From Microbacterium sp. GCS4 (lineage in GTDB: Bacteria; Actinomycetota; Actinomycetes; Actinomycetales; Microbacteriaceae), in the NCBI RefSeq assembly GCF_001262495.1, contig NZ_LGYE01000001.1, positions 62,001 through 126,000 on the forward strand: 64,000 bases of DNA, given 5' to 3'. Below, piece after piece: positions 12,244 to 21,334 of this stretch (positions are counted from its first letter, which is position 1; each line of letters begins with the position of its first letter). The translations under genes were made by a program, and so were the position numbers. The notes under the pieces are model-generated. The model did no database searches. It was not told where the DNA came from and saw only the letters and a program-made list of their open reading frames with translations.

Positions 12244-12879
12244 CTACGGCAGCAGCGGGATGACCTCGGACAGGTCCTGCGGCCCGATCACGAGGCTCGC
12301 GGCGGCGCGCACAGCGGGCTTGGCGTTGAACGCGAGGCCGAGCCCTGCGACGCCCATCATGAGGAGGTCGTTCGCGCCATCGCCGATCGCGATCGTCGCG
12401 CGCCGGGGGACGCCGAGCTCGCCCGCCCACTCCTGCAGCGACGCCGCCTTGGCCGCGGCATCCACGATGTCGCCGTCGACTCGTCCCGAGAGCGCGCCGT
12501 CCCGCACATCCAGGCGGTTGGCGCGCCAGCGGTCGACGCCGAGTCCCGGCGCGATGTGATCGAGGATCTCGTGGAAGCCGCCGGAGACGACGCCCACGAC
12601 TCCGCCACGGGCATGGATCGCGGCGGTCAGCGCGTGCACGCCCGGTGTCGGCTCGACGCGGGCGCGCACGCGCTCCAACCCGGCGAGGGGGACACCGGCG
12701 AGAGCGGAGACCCGGGAGCGCAGGCTCGTCGCGAAATCGACCTCACCCCGCATCGCCGCCTCGGTCGCGGCCTGCACCTCGGCGCGGCGCCCGGCCTCGT
12801 CGGCGATCAACTCGATCACCTCGTTGCGGATCAGGGTGGAGTCTGCATCGAGGACGACGAGGAAGCGCGCGGAGGTCAC
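12244..12879 (-). CDS. serB: Phosphoserine phosphatase
   Basis: HAD-superfamily phosphatase for the last step of serine synthesis. The 211 residues show motif I DADST with nucleophile Asp11 and acid Asp13, motif II VVSGGF, and motif III with Lys followed by GDGANDLLMM. It corresponds to the catalytic domain of SerB without an N-terminal ACT domain. Start is GTG; the gene is followed by the hydrolase gene after 32 bases. Confidence 0.88.
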   Translation of the reverse strand: MTSARFLVVLDADSTLIRNEVIELIADEAGRRAEVQAATEAAMRGEVDFATSLRSRVSALAGVPLAGLERVRARVEPTPGVHALTAAIHARGGVVGVVSGGFHEILDHIAPGLGVDRWRANRLDVRDGALSGRVDGDIVDAAAKAASLQEWAGELGVPRRATIAIGDGANDLLMMGVAGLGLAFNAKPAVRAAASLVIGPQDLSEVIPLLP

Positions 12880-12943
12880 CCGTCGAGCCTAGCGACCGGG
12901 ACCGTCGCGCTCGGACGTCATGACACGCGCCGACCCGGCCCGG

Positions 12944-14185
12944 TCACGGCTCGATGAACACGCCCTTGCCGACGACCGTGATGCCGGACTCGGTCACGGT
13001 GAAGCCGCGCGCGAGGTCGCGTTCGCGATCCACGCCCACGGTCGCCCCGTCGGCGAGCACGACGTTCTTGTCGAGGATCGCGCGATGGACACGAGAGCCC
13101 GCCCCGACCTGCACATGGTCGAACAGCACGGAATCCGTGATCGTGGACCCGCCCCCCGCGAGAGTCCAGGGGCCCACGACGCTGCGCTCCAGATGGGTGC
13201 CGGAGAGCACGGAGCCCAGCGAGACGATCGAGTCGATCGCGTTGCCGATGCGGCCCACCGAATCGCGCACGAACTTCGCGGGCGGCGAGTTGACCGCCTG
13301 CGAGTGGATCGGCCACTCCATGTTGTAGAGGTTGAAGATAGGCAGGGTCGCGATGAGGTCGCGGTGCGCGTCGTAGAACGAGTCGATCGTCCCCACGTCC
13401 CGCCAGTACGAGCGGTCGCGCGGCGAGGAGCCGGGCACCTCGTTCTGCTTCATGTCGTAGTACCCGGCTTCGCCGCGGTCGACGAAGTAGGGCACGATGT
13501 CGCCGCCCATGTCGTGACCCGAAGTCGGTGACTCCCCATCGGCTTCGACGGCCGCGATCAGCGCATCGGCGTCGAAGATGTAGTTGCCCATCGAGGCGAG
13601 CACCTCGTGCGGGGAGTCCGAGAGGCCCTCGGCATCCGTCGGCTTCTCGAGGAACTGCCGGATGCGGCCGGACTCCGTGTCGGCGTCGATCACGCCGAAC
13701 TGCGAGGCGAGCGCGAGAGGCTGACGGATGCCGGCGACCGTGGCCTTCGCCCCGGATTCGATGTGAGCCTCCAGCATCTGGCGGAAGTCCATCCGGTACA
13801 CGTGGTCGGCGCCGATCACGACGACGATGTCGGGCTTTTCGTCATTCAGCAGGTTCATGCTCTGCAGGATCGCGTCGGCCGATCCGGAGAACCACCGCTT
13901 GCCGAGGCGCTGCTGGGCGGGGACGGACGCGACGTAGGAGTCGAGCAGCGCGGACATCCGCCAGGTCTGCGAGATGTGCCGGTCGAGGCTGTGGGACTTG
14001 TACTGGGTGAGCACCACGATCTGGCGTAGGCCGGAGTTTATGAGGTTCGAGATCGCGAAGTCGATCAACCGGTACTGCCCGCCGAACGGTACGGCGGGTT
14101 TGGCCCGGTCAGCGGTCAGAGGCATGAGCCGCTTGCCCTCGCCGCCGGCGAGGATGATACCGAAGACCTTCTTTGGTGCTGACAT
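12944..14185 (-). CDS. glgC: Glucose-1-phosphate adenylyltransferase
   Basis: Makes ADP-glucose for glycogen. The 413-residue protein starts with the pyrophosphorylase motif [16 protein letters not shown] and KPAVPFGG, continues with FVLTQYKS-like and HVYRMD segments, and ends in a left-handed beta-helix-like region ([15 protein letters not shown] and similar hexapeptides). Length is normal for the family. It is divergent from the adjacent glycogen synthase, the usual actinobacterial arrangement. Confidence 0.93.
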   Translation of the reverse strand: MSAPKKVFGIILAGGEGKRLMPLTADRAKPAVPFGGQYRLIDFAISNLINSGLRQIVVLTQYKSHSLDRHISQTWRMSALLDSYVASVPAQQRLGKRWFSGSADAILQSMNLLNDEKPDIVVVIGADHVYRMDFRQMLEAHIESGAKATVAGIRQPLALASQFGVIDADTESGRIRQFLEKPTDAEGLSDSPHEVLASMGNYIFDADALIAAVEADGESPTSGHDMGGDIVPYFVDRGEAGYYDMKQNEVPGSSPRDRSYWRDVGTIDSFYDAHRDLIATLPIFNLYNMEWPIHSQAVNSPPAKFVRDSVGRIGNAIDSIVSLGSVLSGTHLERSVVGPWTLAGGGSTITDSVLFDHVQVGAGSRVHRAILDKNVVLADGATVGVDRERDLARGFTVTESGITVVGKGVFIEP

Positions 14186-14217
14186 GACCCCACCTTAGAT
14201 GCCGCGGCCCTCGCGGA

Positions 14218-14250
14218 ACTAGCATCTGGACAAGCGAGTCACTAGCGTCT
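14218..14250 (+). promoter_or_regulatory. Twin direct repeat and probable leaderless -10 before glgA
   Basis: The sequence ACTAGCATCT (14218-14227) is repeated as ACTAGCGTCT (14241-14250) in the short gap between glgC and glgA. The second copy contains TAGCGT ending six bases before the glgA ATG, the spacing expected of a -10 box for a leaderless mRNA. The twin copy 23 bases upstream could be a regulator site or the -35 region. Confidence 0.4.
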
Positions 14251-14254
14251 AAGA

Positions 14255-15439
14255 ATGCGCGTCGAGATGATCACGAAGGAATACCCGCCGGAGATCTACG
14301 GAGGGGCCGGCGTGCACGTCGCCGAGCTCGTGTCGGCGCTCCGCGAGACGGTCGATGTGACAGTCCGGGCGTTCGGCGCGGAGCGCGACGAATCGGGCAC
14401 CTTCGCGTATCGCACGCCCGCGGGTCTCGCGTCCGCGAACCCTGCCCTGCAGACGCTCGGCACCGATCTCGAGATCGTCGCGGCGATCTCCGATGCCGAC
14501 CTCGTGCACAGCCACACCTGGTACGCGAACTTCGCCGGGCACCTCGCCTCGCAGCTGCACGGCATCCCGCACGTGCTCACCGCCCACAGCCTCGAGCCCC
14601 TGCGTCCGTGGAAGGCCGAGCAGCTCGGCGGAGGCTACGCGGTCTCGGGCGGCATCGAGAAGCTCGCCTATGAGAACGCCGCAGCCGTCATCGCGGTCAG
14701 TGCCGGCATGCGGGCGGACATCCTGCGCAGCTACCCGGCCGTCGACCCGACCAGGGTGCGGGTGATCCACAACGGGATCGATGTCGACAAGTGGCGACCC
14801 GTGCACGACGAGGCATTCCTGCGGTCCATCGGCATGGATCCGGCGCGGCCGTCGGTGGTGTTCGTCGGACGGATCACCAGGCAGAAGGGGCTGCCGTACC
14901 TGCTGCGGGCCGCGCGGCTGCTCCCGCCCGAGGTGCAGCTGATCCTCTGCGCGGGCGCGCCCGACACCCCCGAGATCATGGCGGAGGTGCAGGAGGGCGT
15001 CCGCCTTCTGCAGCAGACCCGCGACGGTGTGGTGTGGATCGAGCGGATGCTGCCGCGCGACGAGCTGTCCGCGATCCTCACCGCTGCGACGACGTTCGTG
15101 TGCCCCTCCGTGTACGAGCCGCTCGGGATCGTGAACCTCGAGGCGATGGCGTGCGGCGCGGCCGTCGTCGGCACGGCGACCGGCGGCATCCCCGAGGTCG
15201 TCGTCGACGGCGTCACGGGCAGACTGGTGCCGATCGAGCAGGTGCAGGACGGAACGGGCACACCCGTCGACCCCGACCGCTTCGTCTCGGACCTCGCGGC
15301 GGTGCTCACGGAGGTCGCCACGGATCCTGCCCGGGCGCGGGAGTACGGCGATGCCGGACGGGAACGCGCGCGCGACGACTTCAGCTGGGCGGCGATCGCC
15401 GACACCACGCGCGCGCTGTACGCGGAGCTGACCGCCTGA
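14255..15439 (+). CDS. glgA: Glycogen synthase, actinobacterial GT4 type
   Basis: A 394-residue GT-B glycosyltransferase that uses ADP-glucose for glycogen or maltose-1-phosphate formation. Marks are MITKEYPPEIYGGAGVHV at the N terminus, FVGRITRQKGLPYLL in the middle and the EX7E region VCPSVYEPLGIVNLEAMACG. No Shine-Dalgarno is seen; a TAGCGT box sits six bases before the ATG, suggesting a leaderless transcript. It pairs with the divergent glgC. Confidence 0.9.
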   Translation: MRVEMITKEYPPEIYGGAGVHVAELVSALRETVDVTVRAFGAERDESGTFAYRTPAGLASANPALQTLGTDLEIVAAISDADLVHSHTWYANFAGHLASQLHGIPHVLTAHSLEPLRPWKAEQLGGGYAVSGGIEKLAYENAAAVIAVSAGMRADILRSYPAVDPTRVRVIHNGIDVDKWRPVHDEAFLRSIGMDPARPSVVFVGRITRQKGLPYLLRAARLLPPEVQLILCAGAPDTPEIMAEVQEGVRLLQQTRDGVVWIERMLPRDELSAILTAATTFVCPSVYEPLGIVNLEAMACGAAVVGTATGGIPEVVVDGVTGRLVPIEQVQDGTGTPVDPDRFVSDLAAVLTEVATDPARAREYGDAGRERARDDFSWAAIADTTRALYAELTA

Positions 15440-15457
15440 GCCGATAGGCTGGAGGGC

Positions 15458-16243
15458 ATGTCGAGCGCTCTGGAATTCACCGACGTCGTCGTGCGCCGCG
15501 AGGGGCGCAACATCATCGATCACGTGACCTGGCGGGTCGACGACGATCAGCGCTGGGTCATCCTCGGGCCGAACGGCGCGGGAAAGACGACGCTGCTGCA
15601 GCTCGCCGACACGCTGATGCACCCGACCGCCGGCACCGTCACGGTACTGGGGGAGACGCTGGGCCGCACCGACGTCTTCGAGGTGCGCCCGCGCATCGGC
15701 TTCGCATCGTCGGCCATGGCCAAGCGCATCCCGCGCGACGAGACGGTGCTGAACACCGTGCTCACGGCCGCGTACTCGGTGCTCGGCCGCTGGAACGAGA
15801 GCTACGAGGACATCGACGAGCGGCGCGCGCTGCGGGTGCTCGGCGACTGGCGGCTCGAGCATCTCGCCGACCGCACGTTCGGCACGCTGAGCGACGGTGA
15901 GCAGAAGCGCGTCCAGATCGCCCGAGCCGTCATGACGGACCCCGAGCTCCTGCTGCTCGACGAGCCGACCGCCTCGCTCGACCTGGGCTCGCGCGAGGAG
16001 CTCCTGGCGCTGCTCAGCGGCTACGCCTCGGCGCCGACCACGCCGGCGATGCTCATGGTCACGCATCACGTCGAGGAGATCCCGGTCGGGTTCACCCACG
16101 TCCTGCTGATCCGCGACGGCGGCATCGTCGCAGCGGGTCCGATCGCCGAGACTCTCACCGCCGAGGCGCTGGGGGAGACCTTCGGAATGCCGATCTCGCT
16201 CACGAGCGAGGGCGGCCGCTACGCCGCTCGAGCCGCGTCCTGA
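15458..16243 (+). CDS. ABC transporter-type ATP-binding protein
   Basis: A 261-residue ABC cassette. Walker A is GPNGAGKTT at about 36-44, the signature is LSDGEQKR (Asp replacing the usual second Gly-side Gly), Walker B LLLLDEPTASLD, and MVTHHVEEI follows. It resembles the ModF/YlmA-like stand-alone ATPases. No permease gene is adjacent, so the partner is unknown. It begins 18 bases after glgA, so it may be co-transcribed. Confidence 0.8.
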   Translation: MSSALEFTDVVVRREGRNIIDHVTWRVDDDQRWVILGPNGAGKTTLLQLADTLMHPTAGTVTVLGETLGRTDVFEVRPRIGFASSAMAKRIPRDETVLNTVLTAAYSVLGRWNESYEDIDERRALRVLGDWRLEHLADRTFGTLSDGEQKRVQIARAVMTDPELLLLDEPTASLDLGSREELLALLSGYASAPTTPAMLMVTHHVEEIPVGFTHVLLIRDGGIVAAGPIAETLTAEALGETFGMPISLTSEGGRYAARAAS

Positions 16244-16274
16244 GCTCTCGCGCGGACTGCGAGAATCGATCTGA

Positions 16275-16280
16275 TAGAAT
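16275..16280 (+). promoter_or_regulatory. Extended -10 candidate of rpmE2
   Basis: TGATAGAAT ends at 16280 about 74 bases before the rpmE2 start, an extended -10 (TGA-TAGAAT) without a clear -35. It lies inside a direct repeat of GAATCGATC. Two small hairpins follow in the leader: GGTGC/GCACC (16289-16302) and CCCTGG/CCAGGG (16318-16335). The leader may regulate the gene; no zinc-regulator (Zur) box was recognised. Confidence 0.35.
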
Positions 16281-16353
16281 CGATCCTTGGTGCATTCGCA
16301 CCGCAGACTTCCCTCGTCCCTGGCACAATCCAGGGCAGTAGCTAAGGAATCCC

Positions 16354-16611
16354 ATGAAGACTGACATCCACCCCGAGTACAAGGCCGTCGTGTTCCGCGA
16401 CCTGGGTTCGGGAGAGACCTTCCTCACCCGTTCGACCGTCACCGGCGACAAGACCATCGAGCTGGACGGTGTCGAGTACCCGGTGATCGACGTCGAGATC
16501 TCCTCGGCCTCGCACCCGTTCTACACGGGCAAGCAGCGCATCATGGACTCGGCCGGTCGTGTCGAGAAGTTCAACCAGCGCTTCAAGGGCTTCGGCGGCT
16601 CCTCCAAGTAA
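16354..16611 (+). CDS. rpmE2: 50S ribosomal protein L31 type B (zinc-free)
   Basis: The 85-residue protein has the L31 start [16 protein letters not shown] and the C-terminal FYTGKQ and FNQRF motifs. It has no cysteine at all, so it is the zinc-independent (C-minus) paralogue that typically replaces zinc-binding L31 under zinc limitation. Monocistronic, with its own promoter-like element and a strong terminator directly behind it. Confidence 0.93.
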   Translation: MKTDIHPEYKAVVFRDLGSGETFLTRSTVTGDKTIELDGVEYPVIDVEISSASHPFYTGKQRIMDSAGRVEKFNQRFKGFGGSSK

Positions 16612-16624
16612 GGACTCCGCACAG

Positions 16625-16658
16625 CGAAGGCCCCGGTTCCTCGGAACCGGGGCCTTCG
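16625..16658 (+). terminator. Rho-independent-type terminator after rpmE2
   Basis: A perfect 16-base inverted repeat (16625-16640 and 16643-16658, GC-rich core GGCCCCGG) begins 13 bases after the rpmE2 stop. The U-tract is poor, as usual in high-GC actinobacteria. Confidence 0.8.
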
Positions 16659-16691
16659 TCGTATCTCCCGCCCCCTTCCCCGCCCGTCCCC

Positions 16692-16762
16692 AGCCCGTCT
16701 ATTTCTGCCGAACGGCGCGAATAGACGAACGGTTTGCGCCATATGACGCAAATAGACGGGCT
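16692..16762. repeat. Intergenic palindromic (REP-like) element
   Basis: Perfect 13-base inverted ends AGCCCGTCTATTT (16692-16704) and AAATAGACGGGCT (16750-16762) flank a centre holding a third AATAGACG copy and a GCGCCATATGACGC near-palindrome. It lies just after the rpmE2 terminator and just before the convergent membrane protein gene. The architecture resembles repeated extragenic palindromes, but only one copy is present in this window. Confidence 0.5.
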
Positions 16763-16772
16763 TGGGGGCGGC

Positions 16773-17054
16773 TCAGAGATCGAGGGTGATGCGGTCGCCG
16801 CGGATGCCGTTCGGCGGATCCCCCGCGACGGGAGCGGGTGCCGTGCGCTTCGTCTGCCGGTCGCGCTCCATGCCGGCACCGTGCGCCGACGGCATCCAGA
16901 CGGCCTCGAAGGAGCCGCCCAGCCCGCCGCCCGGGCCCTCGTACTTGCGCTCGAGCGGCAGCCGCGAGTACACCGCGACGATCACGACGACGACCGCGAT
17001 CACCACCACGAGCACGATCGCGATCGTCAGGAGCATTCCCACGGTCTCGGCCAT
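16773..17054 (-). CDS. Small single-pass membrane protein, hypothetical
   Basis: A 93-residue protein with one N-terminal membrane helix (GMLLTIAIVLVVVIAVVVVI, about 6-25), a short PLERKYEGPGGG linker and a polar C-terminal region. No known domain recognised. Start ATG; it stands alone between the palindromic element and the hydrolase gene. Confidence 0.65.
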   Translation of the reverse strand: MAETVGMLLTIAIVLVVVIAVVVVIVAVYSRLPLERKYEGPGGGLGGSFEAVWMPSAHGAGMERDRQTKRTAPAPVAGDPPNGIRGDRITLDL

Positions 17055-17108
17055 GACACCCAGGCTACGGGGAGGCCGCAGCGATCGCGTCCCCCCACGG
17101 GATGACGT

Positions 17109-18362
17109 TCAGCGGATGCGGCGACCGTGCGCGAGATCGATGAGGCGCGTGAGCACGCCTCCGGAGCGGAGTCCGTTGTGCTCGTGCTCGCTCGTCACCC
17201 ACAGGTCGACGCCGGGCAGCAGGCTCGCGGTCTCGAGCGAGAATTCCACGGGCACGTAGACGTCGTTCACGTACACCGCGGCAGCGCCCGTGGCCCCGGA
17301 GGCCGCGATCGCGGTGGCGTCGTACACGCGCGGCCATTCGAACTCTGCGAGTTCCAGGGCCACGTCGCGCCACGGCTGGAACGCCGGGACCGTCTCGGTC
17401 CATTCCCGGCGGATGTGCTCGCCCGTGAAGAGCGTCACATCGTCGCGGAAGTCGTCGGGCTCCACGCGCTCGGCCGACCAGCGAGTCGCCTGACCGTCGG
17501 CGTAGCTCGACTCGTGGAACGCGAAGTACATCGGGTTGCGCCCGTCGAACGGCATCGCGTGCTGCAGGTCGTACCGGAACGCGTTCGACGACGGGTCGCG
17601 CTCCAGCAGCGACCACACGGTCTGCCAGCCGTCGTCCGTGCCGAGCGCGGACCCCACCGACCTCAGCCGCGAGGGGGAGACCACCTCTCCGTCGGGCAGG
17701 ATGATCTCGCCTGAGCCCGCGAGATCGACGAGCCGGCGCATCCGGTCGCGGTGCGCGGGGAAGCGGCGGTAGTAGCGCGCCGAGGCCGAGCGCATCTTGT
17801 CATAGCAGAGGGCGTAGACCTCGTCGGGGTGGCGACCGACCGTGCTGAGGCCTCCGGTGATGTAGACGTCCGCGAGCGAGTCGGCGTGCGTGGACAGGTA
17901 GGCGAGGGTCGTGAACCCGCCGAACGACTGCCCGAGGACGCTCCAGGTGATGGCGCCCAGGTGCTCGCGGAACGCCTCGCAGTCGCGCACGATCGAGTCG
18001 GCGCGCAGGTGTGTGAGGTACTCGGCGACGGCTGCGGACCCCTGCGCGAGAGCGTCATCGCCCACAGGACTCGACAGCCCCGTGCCGCGCTGGTCGAGCA
18101 GCACGAGCCGGTAGTGCGCGAGGGCCTCGTCGAGCCACGTCGGCGCCGTGGAGGCGTGGAACGGTCGCGGCGCCTCGTGGCCCGGCCCGCCCTGCAGGAA
18201 CACGAGGTAGGGGAGATGGTCGCCCCCGTCGCGCGTCACCACGCGGGCGAAGACGTCGATCGTGCGAGGGTCGGCGGGATCGTCCCACACGAGAGGCAGC
18301 GTCAGGGTGTGCTCCTCGATCGCGAGATCGAGGAGGCGGTGGATGCTGGTGGTGCCTGTCAT
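17109..18362 (-). CDS. Alpha/beta-hydrolase, prolyl aminopeptidase-like (S33)
   Basis: A 417-residue hydrolase of the proline iminopeptidase group. The oxyanion segment is LVFLQGGPGHEAPRP, DQRGTGLS follows, and the nucleophile elbow is LGQSFGG. The late GVDLWVTSEHEHNGLRSGG supplies the catalytic His. Length and motifs match S33 peptidases that release N-terminal proline or related residues. Only one base separates it from the stop of the upstream DUF262 gene (TGACATG), so the two are probably co-translated although no functional link is known. Confidence 0.85.
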   Translation of the reverse strand: MTGTTSIHRLLDLAIEEHTLTLPLVWDDPADPRTIDVFARVVTRDGGDHLPYLVFLQGGPGHEAPRPFHASTAPTWLDEALAHYRLVLLDQRGTGLSSPVGDDALAQGSAAVAEYLTHLRADSIVRDCEAFREHLGAITWSVLGQSFGGFTTLAYLSTHADSLADVYITGGLSTVGRHPDEVYALCYDKMRSASARYYRRFPAHRDRMRRLVDLAGSGEIILPDGEVVSPSRLRSVGSALGTDDGWQTVWSLLERDPSSNAFRYDLQHAMPFDGRNPMYFAFHESSYADGQATRWSAERVEPDDFRDDVTLFTGEHIRREWTETVPAFQPWRDVALELAEFEWPRVYDATAIAASGATGAAAVYVNDVYVPVEFSLETASLLPGVDLWVTSEHEHNGLRSGGVLTRLIDLAHGRRIR

Positions 18363-18363
18363 G

Positions 18364-20367
18364 TCACATCACATTCCCGATATAGGAGTACTTCACGAAG
18401 ACCTCGGAGGCGATGCCCGCCTCGTCAAGGACGCCCTGCACCGCGTTCATCATGTAGTTCGAGTCCCAGCCCATGTACAGATGGTGCGTGTCATCGAGCC
18501 GGTCCCACTGGCCCTTCCACGCGGTCGCGTCGTAGATCGGCCCGCCGTGCGCTGTGCAGTAGGTGACGGCGGCGTCGCGCGTGTCGGTCCAGGCGCGCCG
18601 AAACACCCGGTTGAACATATGCTTGACGTCGTAGACCTCCCAGCGCTCGCCCCGGTACTCGACGTACTCGAACTCGCGCTCCCAGCCGGCGGGCCAGCCG
18701 CGGCGGCGCACCGCGTCGAGCACGGGAGTCAGGCCGTCGTCGTCGATCTCGGGCAGCGCCGGCCGTGCCCAGATGCGGAGGAGATCGGCAGTCAGGCGGA
18801 TGGTCCGCGCCGAGATCGCCGCGGTGCCCCAGGTCGGGGTCTCTGCGAGCGCAGCGGTCTCTGCGACGGAGCTGCGGGCGTAGGCGGACGACCGTTTGAC
18901 GTCGTAGGACTCGCCGAACCAGCGCTCCGCGAGATCCTGCTCGAGCAGCGTCAGGTTGCCCAGCGTCGGAGCGAGGGCGCGATGGGCGTTGCGCTCGTCG
19001 TCGGAGTAGTCGATCCAGGGCCGCTGCCCGTCGCCCGACCAGCTGTCGCTCGGCACCGTCGGGACGATGTGCTCCACGTCGTAGTGGGTCGTGTCCTCGA
19101 CCCCCTCGATGCGCCCGAGGACGTAGGCGGGGTGGGGGAGCTCGCTGTACTTCAGCACGGCGCTCACCCGCTCGTCGGAGGGCGTGATGCGTGCGAAGGC
19201 CCGCGCGAGGGCGTCGCGGCCGTTCGCGCGCGCACGGCACAGGCGGGCGACGAGACGTTCGTTCGGAAGGCTGACGAGAGTGCGGCGAAGGTACATCGCC
19301 TGGATCCACTCGAGAGTCTGCAGCAGCTCCGCGCGCTCGATCAGGCCCCGTGCATGATCGCTGTACACGCTGAGCACGAGCGGGTAGGCGGCGCGACCGA
19401 ACGTGTTCACACCCCGGAGCTGCGCGGCGATCTCGGGATCGGTCTCGAGTGAGGGATCGAGCAGGATGCCGTAGATCTCGGCGTAATGGCGCCAGACCTC
19501 GGCATCCGCCTGAAGGTGCTTGACGTCCACACGGGGAAAGGAGTGCCGGAAGGCGCTGTACACGCCGTGCTCGCCGTTCGCGGCGACCTCGCGACCTGTC
19601 GTCATGACGAGGTAGTGCCGCCAGAACGCGCCGATCGTCTCACCCGTGTGGCGTTCGATCGGCAGCCAGAAGCGCGCCTCGACGTCGAGCTGCTCGGAGT
19701 GCGTCAGCCCCATGAGGATGTAGTTGTGGATGAGCTCGTGATCGCGCAGCGGCTCACCCGTGGAGTTCAGGCTCTCGAAGATCTGCTGCGCGTTGGCCTC
19801 GGCGCCGAGCGTGATCGAGACGTGCTCGAGCCTGCGCAGGCCGCGCCAGATCGACGCCGCCTCGTCGGCGTGCACCTGGCTGCGGAAGAACGCGTAGTTG
19901 TCGTCGAAGCGCGATTCCCGGTCGCCGTGATCGTCGCGCTCGAGCACAACCGACTCGTACAGCTCGGCCCAGGCGTCGTGCGGGCGCAGCTTGGTGCGGG
20001 CGGAATCGTCCGGACGCACGAGCACGCGCGAGAGCTCGGCGGCGAGGTCGGGGTCGCTGTCGCGCACTGCGTGCTGGAGGGCGGCGACGAGCAGCATGAG
20101 CGTCGTGATCCGCTGCTGGCCGTCGATCAGGACGAGGTCCGTGTCGGCATCCGAGTCGTCCGCGGCGGACAGGATCGAGCCGATGAAATGGCGGTGGGAG
20201 TAATCCTCGCGTGCGACCGCCCGCACATCGGCGAGGAGCTGTTCGCAGCCCCCGATGTCCCACCGGTACTGCCTCTGATACACCGGAACGACGATGGTCG
20301 TGGAGTCTGCTGCGAGCCAATCGATCGTGTTGACGGCTGTCGCCTCGACGTTGGTCGCAGTGCTCAT
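18364..20367 (-). CDS. DUF262-DUF1524 protein, GmrSD-type (type IV restriction) nuclease
   Basis: A 667-residue protein with the GmrSD/SspE/BrxU layout. The DUF262 half has PVYQRQYRW at 28-36 and the nucleotide-associated DGQQR at 82-86. The DUF1524 HNH half has EHIVP (His433) and LGNLTLLEQDL. A further 100-residue C-terminal segment rich in Tyr and Trp is not recognised and might sense a substrate. Family members cut modified DNA or phage DNA. It has no methylase or BREX/Ssp partners nearby, so it would act alone, and it is translationally adjacent to an S33-type hydrolase gene. Confidence 0.82.
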   Translation of the reverse strand: MSTATNVEATAVNTIDWLAADSTTIVVPVYQRQYRWDIGGCEQLLADVRAVAREDYSHRHFIGSILSAADDSDADTDLVLIDGQQRITTLMLLVAALQHAVRDSDPDLAAELSRVLVRPDDSARTKLRPHDAWAELYESVVLERDDHGDRESRFDDNYAFFRSQVHADEAASIWRGLRRLEHVSITLGAEANAQQIFESLNSTGEPLRDHELIHNYILMGLTHSEQLDVEARFWLPIERHTGETIGAFWRHYLVMTTGREVAANGEHGVYSAFRHSFPRVDVKHLQADAEVWRHYAEIYGILLDPSLETDPEIAAQLRGVNTFGRAAYPLVLSVYSDHARGLIERAELLQTLEWIQAMYLRRTLVSLPNERLVARLCRARANGRDALARAFARITPSDERVSAVLKYSELPHPAYVLGRIEGVEDTTHYDVEHIVPTVPSDSWSGDGQRPWIDYSDDERNAHRALAPTLGNLTLLEQDLAERWFGESYDVKRSSAYARSSVAETAALAETPTWGTAAISARTIRLTADLLRIWARPALPEIDDDGLTPVLDAVRRRGWPAGWEREFEYVEYRGERWEVYDVKHMFNRVFRRAWTDTRDAAVTYCTAHGGPIYDATAWKGQWDRLDDTHHLYMGWDSNYMMNAVQGVLDEAGIASEVFVKYSYIGNVM

Positions 20368-20478
20368 ACTGGTGTCTCGTCCTCCCGTACCGCAGCGCGC
20401 CGGGGAGTCGCCCTGGCGCTCGATTCAGTCTATTCGCTTATTCACGGCGGCCCCCCGCGGCGCTCCCAGCGCCCGCTG

Positions 20479-20497
20479 TTAGGCTTGCCTTATCAGG
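20479..20497 (+). promoter_or_regulatory. Possible DtxR/IdeR iron box
   Basis: TTAGGCTTGCCTTATCAGG lies 36 bases before the next gene and matches the DtxR/IdeR 19-base consensus in its left half and centre (TTAGGnTnGCCT), poorly in the right half. Iron-loaded DtxR represses through such sites. One site and an imperfect match make this tentative. Confidence 0.4.
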
Positions 20498-20532
20498 GCC
20501 TGTTAAAACGTGCTGGCCCCCGATGAAAGGAC

Positions 20533-21318
20533 ATGACCTCGATCATGGGATACATCACCTCGAAGGCGCTCGAAGACAAGGGATTCGTCGTACTCGACAG
20601 CTACAACCAGGAGCTCGACCCCAAGGAGTGGCTCGACATCGAGTACAACGACTGGAAGTCCTCGGGCGACACGCGCTTCGCTCCGCTTGCGAGCGCGAAG
20701 GGCGAGATCGAGTGCAACGGCTTCTGGAACCACAAGCCGCCGCGCACCGACAAGGACGGCGTCTGGATCGACTCGCAGACCGCCAAGGCGCCGAACCTCA
20801 CGCGTCGCGCGCAGGAGCCCGGTGCGAACGTCGGCCGTTGCCGCGTGATCGAGCTGCAGCCGACTCCCTACGGCGAGTGCCTCTACAACCTCCACCAGGA
20901 CGACAACAACCGTCTGAACCCTGACGGCACCGGCTGGGTGGTGCGCGGCTTCTTCAACCTCACCGACGACAAGGACAGCTTCTTCGTCCTGCGTGAGAAC
21001 CGCACCGACCCGAGCATCGAGTACCGCATCGCTCTGCCGGCCGGCGCTCAGCTCATCGTCGACACGCAGCGTCTGTGGCACGCGGCCACGCACGTCGGCA
21101 CCGAGCCGCGCTACTGCCTCATCACCTCGTGGACCTCGGGTCCCGAGCTCGACGCCTACATCGAGAAGTACAACGGCACCCAGGACGTGCCGAACGTCGA
21201 GGTCCCGCAGGATGTGCTCGAGGCCGGTTACGCCGAGCAGGCGCGTCGCGACGCCGCCCGTGCCGCGTACTACGCAGCCAAGGGCCAGCAGGTCAAGCAG
21301 GCCATGAGCGAGGCCTGA
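20533..21318 (+). CDS. Putative Fe(II)/2-oxoglutarate-type oxygenase fold protein
   Basis: A 261-residue protein that I do not recognise by family name. Its middle has a plausible cupin facial triad: His121-x-Asp123 (LHQDDNN), distal His183 (RLWHAATH) and Arg193 ten residues later, the spacing of 2-oxoglutarate binding enzymes. Strand-like segments (WVVRGFFNL, LPAGAQLIVDT, YCLITSW) lie between. The C terminus is an Ala-rich helix. Monocistronic, behind a possible iron box and ahead of a terminator. The start could also be ATG 20545. The enzyme assignment is inference. Confidence 0.55.
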   Translation: MTSIMGYITSKALEDKGFVVLDSYNQELDPKEWLDIEYNDWKSSGDTRFAPLASAKGEIECNGFWNHKPPRTDKDGVWIDSQTAKAPNLTRRAQEPGANVGRCRVIELQPTPYGECLYNLHQDDNNRLNPDGTGWVVRGFFNLTDDKDSFFVLRENRTDPSIEYRIALPAGAQLIVDTQRLWHAATHVGTEPRYCLITSWTSGPELDAYIEKYNGTQDVPNVEVPQDVLEAGYAEQARRDAARAAYYAAKGQQVKQAMSEA

Positions 21319-21334
21319 GCGCCCCCTCACACGG

